DNA of 64,000 nt from positions 248,001-312,000 of the forward strand of contig CAWGLW010000001.1 in the NCBI GenBank assembly GCA_963823525.1. The letters run 5' to 3'. The notes under the pieces are model-generated. The model searched no databases, had not been told where the DNA came from, and saw only the letters and a list, made by a program, of their open reading frames with translations. The translations under genes and the position numbers were made by a program. The stretch comes from CAWGLW01 sp963823525. Lineage in GTDB: Bacteria > Pseudomonadota > Gammaproteobacteria > Steroidobacterales > Steroidobacteraceae. Below are positions 1 through 7,304 of this stretch, piece after piece. Each line of letters begins with the position of its first letter. Positions within the stretch are counted from its first letter, which is position 1.

Positions 1-1
1 C

Positions 2-268
2 GAATCGACGCAGGCGACAGCTGCGCTGAACCGGGCGAACGCTATCGTTTACGAAAGCCTGGGGCCATCTGCTTCGCTTCCGGAAGACCGCGTCTTGTCG
101 GAGCCAGCAGACTCCGAGTCCTGGAATGACATACGACGTAACGTACTCTTCCGACTTCGCATCGCAGCCACCGGCCAGGCCCTGGCCGAAGCCATGCTGG
201 TCGAGATCAACGACATTGCTGCCGAGATCACGGCTGAAAAGGGCAAAACGCGCGCAACCCTCTGGTAA
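2..268 (+). CDS. C-terminal fragment of an unrecognised protein
   Basis: An open frame enters from the left edge and ends at TAA (266-268), giving the last 88 residues of a protein whose start lies outside the window. The fragment is rich in Ala, Leu, Glu and Arg, looks helical, and ends Thr-Leu-Trp. I recognise no domain. Its stop lies only 14 bases before the tRNA-3'-end repeat at 283, so it sits just outside the accessory segment proposed for 283-6529 or belongs to a neighbouring one. Support is an uninterrupted frame and plausible composition only. Confidence 0.45.
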   Translation, partial: ESTQATAALNRANAIVYESLGPSASLPEDRVLSEPADSESWNDIRRNVLFRLRIAATGQALAEAMLVEINDIAAEITAEKGKTRATLW

Positions 269-282
269 CACTCTGAAAGATC

Positions 283-369
283 GGCGCGCCCGGAGAGATG
301 ACCGGCCTCGCGCATCGCTCGTCCGTTTGTCGGCGCACGCCGTACGCCTCGGATCGAAAACCTTGTTTA
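283..369. repeat. tRNA-Arg 3'-end repeat, copy A
   Basis: These 87 bases match 6369-6456 with only a few mismatches. The first 17 bases equal the plus-strand image of the 3' end of tRNA-Arg (acceptor stem and start of the T-stem, as at 6531-6547). Homology to the other copies begins exactly at the tRNA 3' end, and bases to its left (269-282) differ. That is the pattern left by a tRNA attachment site. It ends just before the point where copy B continues into a T-arm-like stretch. No gene is recognised in the remaining unique sequence up to 550. Confidence 0.7.
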
Positions 370-550
370 GGATCGCCTATGGTGTGGAACGGCCGTACGC
401 AAGTCAGCTCGTCCTTGCCACAGCGGATGTTCACGCTAGCTACACACGGGAATCCGCCAACTGCCATGCCCTGTTGCGATCCAGCTCGCGACTGAAAATT
501 CCGCGGTTATACGGCGCCTTCTGGTTGTGCTCCGGACTCAGGCGAACCGC

Positions 551-2101
551 TCACTGGAGCGTGGATGCCCGTTCCAGCGCCGCCAATGTAATCAGGTTCG
601 ACCTCTCTCCCGCTACATAGCTTCTGGCCCTGTCCGCCAAGGCTACAAACCTGGGGTGGGCATGAAGGCCGGCCAGGAAAGGTGAATTGAGCAATTTCTG
701 GAGAGACTCGCATTTCATTGCTGCGGTCCATTGCTGATTCATGATTTGCCGATACGCCGCTTCGATCTGATACAGCGCCCCGTCGTCCTCGCCGCGAAAA
801 GCAAAGACCTCTGCTATTTGCATCACTTGATCCGCTGACGCCGGCTGGTTGGCCATTGCTTGCAATGCTTGCAGCGCCTGGCGTGAGGATTCGTCTTGCC
901 CGTACGCGTACTGGAGCAGGGCTATCGCTTGCTGCCTGTCCGCACCGGGCGGAAGTTGACTCAGCATTTGATCCGCCTTCGCGAATTCGCCCTGAAGGAC
1001 CAGTACCTTGACAAGGCTTGCCTTCTGCCCGGGTCCCAGAGGACTGATTTTCTCCGCACTGTAAATCGCCGCCAGGGCCTCGTCGAATTCGCCGGCCTCG
1101 TACAGCATATGAGCAAGGTTGTTGAGAGAGGGCGCGTTGAGAGGCGGAGATCGCGTGGCCTCACGCTGCAACTCTATGGCCCGCTCCAGGTTTCCACTGG
1201 CTCGTTCCTGCCCCGCTATCATCCCCAGCACCAGATAGTTGTCCCTCCCGAACTCCAGAGCGCGGCTCATGAAGCGGATTGCGCCTGCCAGGTCTCCCGA
1301 GGAAGCATGCAGGCCCGCCATCCGGGCATTGGCCTCCGGATGCAACGGGTCCAGCGACAGTGCCCGGTGCAAGGCGAAGTATTGCCGCGGCAGCGTTTTT
1401 TCATACCTGTCCGGGTCTTGAAGGTGCAGAATCCGGAGAGCCGATGCCAGCCCGCTCCATGCATCGACGTCGTCAGGATCTTTTGCGACAGCTGTTTCGA
1501 ATTCCTCCACCGCCTGCTCCAGGTCACTCGCGCCGCGACGATGCAGCAACTGCTGCCCCAGCAAAAACTCCAGCGATGCCCGCGAATCGGTGCCGGCGCC
1601 GTGTGACTCCTCAGTCGGAAGCAGCCCGGTATATCCGGCAATGATCAACACCACAAACATTGAGAGCGCAGCGGCAGGAATGACCCGCCGACTCCTGGGA
1701 CTGCTCACCCAGGCGCGAACAGCGGCTTTCACCCGTGGTTCGCGCAGGGAAGTCTTGACCCGGTAGTGTCCGGTAGGGATGCGAAAACGAACAGGATCGT
1801 CTCGGCCCTGATTCTTGTAGTAATCAGCCAGGAACAGCCTGAGACGCCTCGCCGAGACGCGGACGATCGTATCGGACTGGGGGTCAAAAGCCTCGCCGCG
1901 GCCAAAGACCTCCACTGCGATCGCAAATTCCAGCAGATTACGGACATTCCCGTTGGCGGAATTCTTCACCAGGTAGCTCAGCAGCTGGCACAAGCGGGGA
2001 GCATTAGCGAACCTCGGGCTGGCCTGGATCCGTGCCAGTTGCACGGAAACCGCCGCCATCGTTACGCCCGTGCCAAGTCCTGCCTGTTGTTGAGGAGTCA
2101 A
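551..2101 (-). CDS. Membrane-anchored regulator: DNA-binding-like N-terminus plus TPR repeats
   Basis: This 516-residue protein has three parts. Residues about 20-118 match the N-terminal module seen in many acidobacterial and gammaproteobacterial TPR or adenylate-cyclase-like proteins; the telltale stretches are EVFGRGEAFDPQSD, IVRVSARRLR and RIPTGHYRV, and the module is thought to resemble a winged helix. A single hydrophobic segment follows at about 141-161, then TPR-like helices from about 175 to 500. The arrangement suggests a one-component membrane regulator with periplasmic protein-protein contacts, but target and signal are unknown. The start could also be Met15. It is divergent from the secreted-protein gene at 2339, and a perfect palindrome lies between them. 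The gene sits inside the segment bounded by tRNA-derived repeats, so horizontal origin is possible. Confidence 0.75.
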   Translation of the reverse strand: MTPQQQAGLGTGVTMAAVSVQLARIQASPRFANAPRLCQLLSYLVKNSANGNVRNLLEFAIAVEVFGRGEAFDPQSDTIVRVSARRLRLFLADYYKNQGRDDPVRFRIPTGHYRVKTSLREPRVKAAVRAWVSSPRSRRVIPAAALSMFVVLIIAGYTGLLPTEESHGAGTDSRASLEFLLGQQLLHRRGASDLEQAVEEFETAVAKDPDDVDAWSGLASALRILHLQDPDRYEKTLPRQYFALHRALSLDPLHPEANARMAGLHASSGDLAGAIRFMSRALEFGRDNYLVLGMIAGQERASGNLERAIELQREATRSPPLNAPSLNNLAHMLYEAGEFDEALAAIYSAEKISPLGPGQKASLVKVLVLQGEFAKADQMLSQLPPGADRQQAIALLQYAYGQDESSRQALQALQAMANQPASADQVMQIAEVFAFRGEDDGALYQIEAAYRQIMNQQWTAAMKCESLQKLLNSPFLAGLHAHPRFVALADRARSYVAGERSNLITLAALERASTLQ

Positions 2102-2225
2102 ACCCTAAAACCCCGGTCAAGCGATCGCTGCCTTTTTCCCGACGCCATTACACCCCTTTTTGCGTTCCATGTCATTGGAAATCAGCGAGATTTATCTGAC
2201 CACCGGGCGGGGAATGCTCTCCGTG

Positions 2226-2243
2226 TCACGTGACGTCACGTGA
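2226..2243. promoter_or_regulatory. 18-bp perfect palindrome, candidate operator
   Basis: TCACGTGACGTCACGTGA is identical to its reverse complement. The same half-element (GTCACG) recurs once more immediately downstream (2245-2250), giving three closely spaced copies. It lies between the divergent genes at 551-2101 and 2339-2821, about 96 bases before the second start codon, where an operator for one or both promoters would be expected. The binding protein is not known. Confidence 0.45.
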
Positions 2244-2338
2244 TGTCACGCGGTGTTTTGGCGCGCTTCGGGTCAGGCTGCTACCGCCCCTGCGAGCTTG
2301 TCGGGGGGAATCAACTGCAATACAGGCTGGAGGGAGTC

Positions 2339-2821
2339 ATGAAGTTCATCACAAGATTTTTGCTGGCGCTGGCGTTGAGCACAGCCGGGGGCGCGACTTT
2401 TGCCGGCGGAGCCGGGCATCCCAACGACCATCCCGGCAATCTGGCGGGGCGGGTTTTCCTTGTCGAAGTGACAATCCTGTCGTCACCGGTTTTCCCCGAC
2501 TATGAGGGAGCCGTTTTTCCCAGTTGCTTTACGTTCGAAGAGGACGGCACCTGGATAGACCTCGAGTGGCCGGGTGAGGGCGCCGACCCGATTCCGGGCG
2601 TGTGGGTTCAGCACACGGGTTTCCCGCATGTGACGTTTACTGCCACCAGCAACGCGCCGTGGGGGTGGACGCTGATCGAGTACGGAATCGCCGGCCCGGC
2701 CAAGGGGCCCGGAATGATGAAAATGAAGAACTACGCAATGGTATTTGACGCGTATAACGATAACGAATTGGTCTTCTACATTGAGTCCAAGGGCCATGCC
2801 GTAGACGCCTGTCCGCTCTGA
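2339..2821 (+). CDS. Secreted protein of unknown function
   Basis: The 160-residue product starts with a clear Sec signal peptide (Lys, then a hydrophobic run through ALALSTAGGATFAGG, cleavage near residue 22). The mature part is rich in Gly, Pro, Trp and aromatic residues and holds two cysteines (about residue 60 and near the C-terminus, in DACPL), which could form a disulfide after export. It resembles small beta-rich periplasmic proteins, but I do not recognise a family. The ATG at 2339 is chosen because CTGGAGGGAGTC, a good ribosome-binding site, sits immediately before it and the signal peptide begins there. The gene ends before a strong hairpin terminator. Confidence 0.75.
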   Translation: MKFITRFLLALALSTAGGATFAGGAGHPNDHPGNLAGRVFLVEVTILSSPVFPDYEGAVFPSCFTFEEDGTWIDLEWPGEGADPIPGVWVQHTGFPHVTFTATSNAPWGWTLIEYGIAGPAKGPGMMKMKNYAMVFDAYNDNELVFYIESKGHAVDACPL

Positions 2822-2832
2822 CACAGCGCCCG

Positions 2833-2876
2833 CGGTCCGCTGAATCGTCGTGGTTCAGCGGGCCGCATTTCTTTTC
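2833..2876 (+). terminator. Intrinsic terminator
   Basis: A 12-bp stem (2833-2844 with 2854-2865, one G-T pair) with a 9-base loop is followed by a T-rich run at 2867-2875. It lies 11 bases after the stop codon of the secreted-protein gene. Confidence 0.8.
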
Positions 2877-2887
2877 GGGGGCTTGCG

Positions 2888-3322
2888 CTAAATCCGCGCA
2901 GCCGGGGCCGACAGCGGCGAGTTGGAACAGTGGACTGAAACCCCCGTGCCGGTAATTTGATGGTCGGCTGGCCGGCGAGGGCCAGCCCTGGGCCTGCTTC
3001 TGGCGACGACGATAGGGGGCCTCGTCACCGCGATTCGTGCCACCAACTCGAGCTCCTGCTCTCGCTTCGCGAACACCAGGGTGTCACAGCCACCGGTGCC
3101 GCACACGCTCAGCCCCACGAGGTGCACGATTCACTTGGGGGTCCGGTCTTCGTTGAGGTCGACCCGCTTGGCGAAGTAGTGGATGGGGGGCCCTGGGAAG
3201 TCGCCGGCGAGCTCATCTAGCGTGACTTGGAGCCGTGGCGACGTTTCCGACGCCTCATCTCCGGCGCACGCAACGCCCGCTAAGATTGCGAGTGTGAGTC
3301 GTTGGTGTTCGAGACGAACCAA
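2888..3322 (-). pseudogene. Decayed secreted-protein gene with an in-frame TGA
   Basis: One minus-strand frame runs from an ATG at 3320-3322, with a lipoprotein-like signal (LTLAILAGVAC), through sequence resembling a family of bacterial secreted proteins. In that family a DLN-D segment is followed by a CGxGGC motif and an 'ARIxVTRPP' stretch. Here the motifs are RVDLNEDRTPK, a TGA stop (3131-3133), then IVHLVGLSVCGTGGCDTLVF and VARIAVTRPPIVV in the same frame. In relatives I recall the stop position is Trp, so a TGG to TGA change is the simplest reading. After PPIVV the sequence becomes Arg/Pro-rich and no longer looks family-like, suggesting a further frameshift. The family identification is from memory and moderate. 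Confidence 0.5.
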
Positions 3323-3378
3323 GGCACCAACCAGAATGCAAAAGTCGATGCCGACGTTCCCACTACCCGCGAACCCGC

Positions 3379-5034
3379 TCAGGGCGCGATTTTCTTCTTG
3401 ATCGCCTTTGCGACGGGCGCGGGCACACTGCCGAGCGCGCTCAGCATGTGCGGTAGCGCTTTGAGTTTCAGGCCTTCGTACTCGCTCGGCACGATCGCGT
3501 CGATCAAGAACGGACCGGGCGTTGCGAATGCATTCCTCAGGGCCGTGCAGAAATCTTCGGCCCCGGCCACACGTCGCGCGGGCACGCCCATGCTCTGGGC
3601 CATCGATACGAAGTCGATCGCGGGCTCCGCCAGGTCCAACTGCGCCCTGGCCTTGGGGCCGTTCTTCTCCGCCCCGACGCGCTCGAGCTCGATGTTGAGA
3701 ATGCCGTACGAGCGGTTGTTGAAGATGACGGTGGTTACATCGAGACCCTCACGCGCGATCGTCCACAACGCCTGAATCGTGTACATGGCAGAGCCATCGC
3801 CCACGAGTGCGAGGACGGGACGGTTCGGCGAAGCCGTCGCCGCGCCCACGGCGACGGGCAGGCTCTGCCCGATTGCGCCACCGGTCAAGGTGAGCACGTC
3901 ATGCCGCGGCGCCCCGGCCGTGAAGGTTGGCAGCTTGATGCCCGATGTTTGCGCCTCGTCAGAGATGATCGCGTTCGCTGGCAACAACGCACCGATGGCC
4001 TGACACGCCTTGGCGGCGTTCAGCTTGCCTTTTGGCAAAGCAGGCCGCCCCGCGCTCTGCAGCTTGGGACGGGTGTCGGACGCGCCAACGGCCTCGACGA
4101 GAGCCAGGAGTGATGCCAACGCATCTTCATGGGGTTCCACCAGGGTGTGGGTGGTACAGTCGTCCGGCACCAGATAACTCTTCTTGCCTGGGTAAGCGAA
4201 GAACGACACGGGCGCCTTGGCATCGACCAGAACCAAGTGGTCGTAACCGTTGAGCTGTACGGAGGCGAGCTCAGCGAGATACGCAATGCGCTCCACGGCA
4301 GGTAGCCCCTCGCCTCGCTCCAGCCGTGTTGGAAAGACCTCACAGAAAAGCTTGGCGCCGGTTTTTTCGGCAATCTGTGATGCCGCGCGCAGGCCCGCCT
4401 CACGCAGCACCCGATTGCCCAACAGGAAGGCAACCCTCTTGCCTGACTTCTTGATCACTTCGGCCACGGCGTTCACGGTCACGGCCGAGGCCGGCGGCGG
4501 TTCCGCGGGCGCATGCGCCAGAGCCGGCTCGGCGCCATCGTTCCAGGACACGTCGGCGGGCAAAATGAGCGTCGCGATCTGCGCAGGGGGGCCTTTGGCA
4601 ACAGCGACGGCCTCGGCCGCATCGCTGGCGAGTCGACTCGTGTCAGGTGTGGTCTTGATCCACGAAGAAACGTTCCTCGCGACCGTCTCGATGTCTGACT
4701 GCAACTGCGCGTCGTATTGGGTGTGATAGGTCGCGTGATCTCCGATGATGTTGACCATGGGTACACGCGCCTTGCGCGCGTTGTGCAGGTTCGCCAGGGC
4801 GTTGCCGAGGCCACATCCGAGGTGCAACAGCGTCGCGGCCGGCTTGTCCGCCATGCGTGCGTATCCGTCGGCCGCCCCGGATGCTACCCCTTCGAACAAG
4901 CACAGCACACCTCGCATGTCCACGTCGTCGAGCGCCGCGACGAAGTGCATCTCCGAAGTGCCAGGGTTAGTGAAACAGGTGTCGACGCCCGCGTTGACGA
5001 GGGTCTGAATGAGAGCGTGTGCGCCATTGCTCAT
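3379..5034 (-). CDS. Acetolactate-synthase-like thiamine diphosphate enzyme
   Basis: The 551-residue product has the three-domain layout of ThDP-dependent decarboxylases and synthases. The N-terminal pyrimidine-binding domain holds the catalytic Glu in LFEGVASGAADGYARM (about residue 48). A central domain follows, then a C-terminal pyrophosphate-binding domain with GDGS near residue 412 and the paired Asn (IFNNRSYGIL) about 27 residues on. Length matches IlvB-type proteins. There is no adjacent small regulatory subunit, so biosynthetic acetolactate synthase is doubtful; benzoylformate-decarboxylase-like or other 2-oxoacid chemistry is possible. The Met at 5034 is chosen because the family N-terminus (SNGAHALIQTL) starts there; an upstream extension would run through a dispersed repeat. 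It is the only clear metabolic enzyme in the accessory segment. Confidence 0.8.
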   Translation of the reverse strand: MSNGAHALIQTLVNAGVDTCFTNPGTSEMHFVAALDDVDMRGVLCLFEGVASGAADGYARMADKPAATLLHLGCGLGNALANLHNARKARVPMVNIIGDHATYHTQYDAQLQSDIETVARNVSSWIKTTPDTSRLASDAAEAVAVAKGPPAQIATLILPADVSWNDGAEPALAHAPAEPPPASAVTVNAVAEVIKKSGKRVAFLLGNRVLREAGLRAASQIAEKTGAKLFCEVFPTRLERGEGLPAVERIAYLAELASVQLNGYDHLVLVDAKAPVSFFAYPGKKSYLVPDDCTTHTLVEPHEDALASLLALVEAVGASDTRPKLQSAGRPALPKGKLNAAKACQAIGALLPANAIISDEAQTSGIKLPTFTAGAPRHDVLTLTGGAIGQSLPVAVGAATASPNRPVLALVGDGSAMYTIQALWTIAREGLDVTTVIFNNRSYGILNIELERVGAEKNGPKARAQLDLAEPAIDFVSMAQSMGVPARRVAGAEDFCTALRNAFATPGPFLIDAIVPSEYEGLKLKALPHMLSALGSVPAPVAKAIKKKIAP

Positions 5035-5145
5035 GGTCTTCGGGACTCTACTACAGACGTTGTCGGGCTGCAGCGGGTACTGCTCGGTCGGCGATCTTCC
5101 GATATCGTCCCAAACGCCGCTGGTTAACAGTCCGACTCCATTCGC

Positions 5146-5245
5146 GCGCCTCGGATCGAACAACTTGTTTATGGTCGGGAGTTCGAACCACGGACACATC
5201 AGGCAAACCAGAAGGGACCGGAGAGGGTGAACCCGTGGTGTTTTG
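5146..5245. repeat. tRNA-Arg-associated repeat, copy C
   Basis: These bases align with 6431-6530 of copy B with scattered mismatches and one missing base. They include a 15-base stretch (5173-5187) identical to the T-arm sense strand of the neighbouring tRNA-Arg gene. A degenerate version of the tRNA terminator follows (5214-5233). The decayed transposase reads straight into the end of this repeat, so the junction marks a deletion or insertion edge. Confidence 0.65.
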
Positions 5246-6255
5246 CGCGGCCGGGCAGCGATAGCGATCGGCTTGGCGTCATCGCGGAAGTCGCGTTTAT
5301 CGAAGCGCCGGTCGTCGCCGAGTTGTTGGTCAGCGGCTTCGGCACGAGCGGCGTCACACCAGCCTGCTGGCACTTCATGATTTCCTCGCCGCTGAAGTAC
5401 CCGCGATCGGCGAGCACCTTCAGATCGTCCGCCTCGAGCGTCTCCTTGGTCAGCTGAGCCATCGCTGTGAGTTAGCTGCGATCGTGGCCCTCGTTGGTCA
5501 CCTCGTGCGCCACGATCAGGTGGTGCTCGGTGTCGACCGAGGCCTGCACGTTGTAGCCCACCATGCCGGTGCCGCGGGCGCTCTTTGCCATCGCGCGCGC
5601 ATCGGGATCGATCAGCGACACTTGTTGATCCGGCGCTACGGGAGCTGGCGACCGATCGCCTCGAGCTTCTTCATCTGCTCGCGGACCGTGGCGATCTTCT
5701 CCGTGAGGTGCTCGACCCGTGCTTCGGGTACAAGCGAGGGATCACGGTCCGCTCGATCGAGCTCCGACAGGTAGCGGGCGATGCTCTGGTCGAGCTGCTG
5801 CTGGCGGGCCTTCAGCTTGTGCGGCGTGAAGTTCTTGTCGCGGTTGTTCACCGCCTTGAATTTGCTACCGTCGATCGCCACCAGCGCTTGCTCGAACAGC
5901 CCGAGCTCGCGGCACATCAGCACGAACAGACGGCAGGCCATGCGGATCGCGGGCCGTTGTCGCGGCGGAAGTCGGCGATCGTCTTGAAGTCCGGCGCCAG
6001 GCGGCCGGTGAGCCAGATCAACTCGAGGTTGCGCTGGCTCTCGCGCTGCAGGCGCCGGCTCGATGGCAGGCGGTTCAAGTAGCCGTAGAGGTAGATCTTC
6101 AGCAGCGTCGCCGGGTGATAGGCCGGAGGGCCCGTCGCCGCCGGTTCAGCGCCCTCGAAGCCCAACTTCACCAGGTCCAGTTCGTCGACGAACGCGTCGA
6201 CGGCGCGCACTGGGTTGTCCGCGGTCGTCACAGACGCCGAAGCGCTGGAACGCGA
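5240..6255 (-). pseudogene. Decayed IS1182-type transposase
   Basis: Reading the minus strand from about 6240, the frame gives NPVRAVDAFVDELDL, YHPATLLKIYLYGYLNR and PDFKTIADFRRDNG, the N-terminal hallmarks of IS1182-group transposases (DUF772). The reading then breaks. A frameshift near 5950 separates this from MACRLFVLMCRELGLF and AIDGSKFKAVN. A second, near 5625, leads to MVGYNVQASVD and HHLIVAHEVTN. A TAA interrupts DRS-LTAMAQ near 5472, before LADRGYFSGEEI. A third shift follows near 5310. The C-terminal part is missing where copy C of the tRNA-derived repeat begins. It cannot encode a working transposase, and no terminal inverted repeats were identified. Confidence 0.8.
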
Positions 6256-6314
6256 CCTGCTAGCTCGCAACGAAGCTCGTGGGCCGAGTGACCGCTAACG
6301 GGCACACAAGATGT

Positions 6315-6547
6315 TCCCACGCAGAAACATCAGGCAGAAAGAAGGACGACAGAGGCTTGTGTTTTGCTGGCGCGCCCGGAGAGATGACCGGCCTCGCGCA
6401 CCGCTCGGCCGTTTGTCGGCGCACATCCGTGCGCCTCGGATCGAACAACTTGTTTATGGTCGGGAGTTCGAACCCCACGGAAACATCAGGCAAAACAGAA
6501 GGGACCGCAGAGGGTCCCTTGTGTTTTGCTGGCGCGCCCGGAGAGAT
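6315..6547. repeat. Tandem tRNA-Arg 3'-end/terminator repeats (copies D and B)
   Basis: A 30-base sequence at 6356-6385 recurs exactly at 6518-6547, a period of 162 bases. The second copy is the true 3' end of tRNA-Arg plus its downstream flank. The first is followed by unrelated sequence (GACCGGCC onward), so only the 3' end of the tRNA was copied. Upstream of the first copy, 6315-6355 is a degenerate form of the terminator region at 6474-6517. Copy A (283) and copy C (5146) share other parts of this 162-base unit. Repeated site-specific integration and excision, or decay of a former tandem tRNA array, could give this pattern. Confidence 0.75.
6489..6520 (-). terminator. Terminator of the tRNA-Ser/tRNA-Arg transcript
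   Basis: On the minus strand an 8-bp perfect stem (6513-6520 with 6499-6506) follows tRNA-Arg by about ten bases and is followed by CTGTTTTGCC. The short T run makes it moderate as an intrinsic terminator, but its position right after the tRNA is apt. Confidence 0.65.
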
Positions 6548-6606
6548 TCGAACTCCCGACCTTCTGGTTCGTAGCCAGACACTCTATCCAACTGAGCTAC
6601 GGGCGC
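6530..6606 (-). tRNA. tRNA-Arg(ACG)
   Basis: The minus strand folds as a standard 77-base tRNA: acceptor GCGCCCG with CGGGCGC, D-arm GCTC/GAGT-type, anticodon stem TCTGG/CCAGA with loop CTACGAA (anticodon ACG, read as ICG after deamination), T-arm with TTCGAAT, discriminator G, and an encoded CCA. It directly follows tRNA-Ser(GCU) and csrA, as the argVYZQ cluster does in E. coli. Its 3' end is the source of the repeats to the left. Confidence 0.97.
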
Positions 6607-6631
6607 GTTTTTTTCAATCGCAAAGGTCTGC

Positions 6632-6722
6632 TGGCGGAGAGAGAGGGATTCGAACCCTCGATGAGCTTTTGACCCATACTCCCTTAGCAGGGGAGCGCCT
6701 TCGACCACTCGGCCATCTCTCC
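6632..6722 (-). tRNA. tRNA-Ser(GCU)
   Basis: This 91-base minus-strand gene has acceptor GGAGAGA/TCTCTCC, anticodon loop CTGCTAA (anticodon GCU, for AGC/AGU), a long variable arm typical of serine tRNAs, T-arm GAGGGTTCGAATCCCTC, discriminator G and an encoded CCA. It lies 25 bases before tRNA-Arg and is probably co-transcribed with it. It corresponds in place to serV of E. coli. Confidence 0.97.
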
Positions 6723-6741
6723 GATAAGCAGAGAGCCGCGA

Positions 6742-6770
6742 AGGATAGCGATCTGGGGTGGCGACGTAAA
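6742..6770 (-). promoter_or_regulatory. Candidate promoter of the tRNA operon
   Basis: On the minus strand TTTACG (6770-6765) and TATCCT (6747-6742) are separated by 17 bases, each matching the sigma-70 consensus at four of six positions. The -10 element ends 20 bases before the mature 5' end of tRNA-Ser and is followed by a GC-rich stretch, as in stringently controlled stable-RNA promoters. Confidence 0.45.
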
Positions 6771-6830
6771 GTCAGAGGGCGGAATTGGCCGATTTGCCGT
6801 CCGGGACGTGCCTTCAGCCCGCTTCAGTGC

Positions 6831-7061
6831 TCAGGGAAACGTCTCGCCGTGACCGTTGCCGCGATGCTCCGTCTCGGAGGGGGCGGCTCCGTCCTGTTCC
6901 TCAGCCTTGATGCGCTCGTAGATTTCTTCACGGTGCACCGACACGTCGCGCGGCGCATTCACCCCGATACGTACCTGGTTGCCTTTGACGCCGAGCACAG
7001 TGACGGTCACTTCGTTGCCGATCATGACCGTTTCGCCTACACGCCTTGTAAGAATCAGCAT
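6831..7061 (-). CDS. csrA: Carbon storage regulator CsrA
   Basis: CsrA is a small homodimeric RNA-binding protein that recognises GGA motifs in mRNA leaders and controls translation and stability, notably of carbon-storage, motility and biofilm genes. The 76-residue product opens with the canonical MLILTRRVGE, continues with VTVLGVKGNQVRIGVNAP, and keeps the RNA-binding Arg in VSVHREEIY. It is somewhat longer than E. coli CsrA (61 residues) because of an acidic, Gly/His-containing tail of about 20 residues. Position between alaS and the serine and arginine tRNAs is the conserved gammaproteobacterial one. The glgC gene at 57990 is a plausible target by family knowledge, but no binding site was checked. 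Confidence 0.97.
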   Translation of the reverse strand: MLILTRRVGETVMIGNEVTVTVLGVKGNQVRIGVNAPRDVSVHREEIYERIKAEEQDGAAPSETEHRGNGHGETFP

Positions 7062-7304
7062 CTCTGGCTCCCGGCCTTGGCGGCCAAATCCGTTTCGGTA
7101 GTTCCGGCGACCCTTGTTTTTATTTCCTTCGCCTGTCTCAACCGATGGTCTTCAAGACCGGTCCATTTCCGGGTCACCCCGGATCGTGGCTCTGCGCCGA
7201 ACGGTTCAAAATGTTGCTGAACCTTACTCCGCCTTTACCAGCGTGTCAGCAAAAAATTCAGGCCTTGCGCATGACCAGCCGCAGCGGCGCCAGTCTAACG
7301 GACA

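Noticed and set aside
3131..3133. In-frame TGA as selenocysteine
   Set aside because: The expected residue is Trp, no SECIS-like hairpin follows directly, and the gene is otherwise decayed.
5173..5187. tRNA-like T-arm at 5173-5187 and 6458-6472 as separate tRNA genes
   Set aside because: Only the T-arm is present; no acceptor, D-arm or anticodon arm can be drawn around it.
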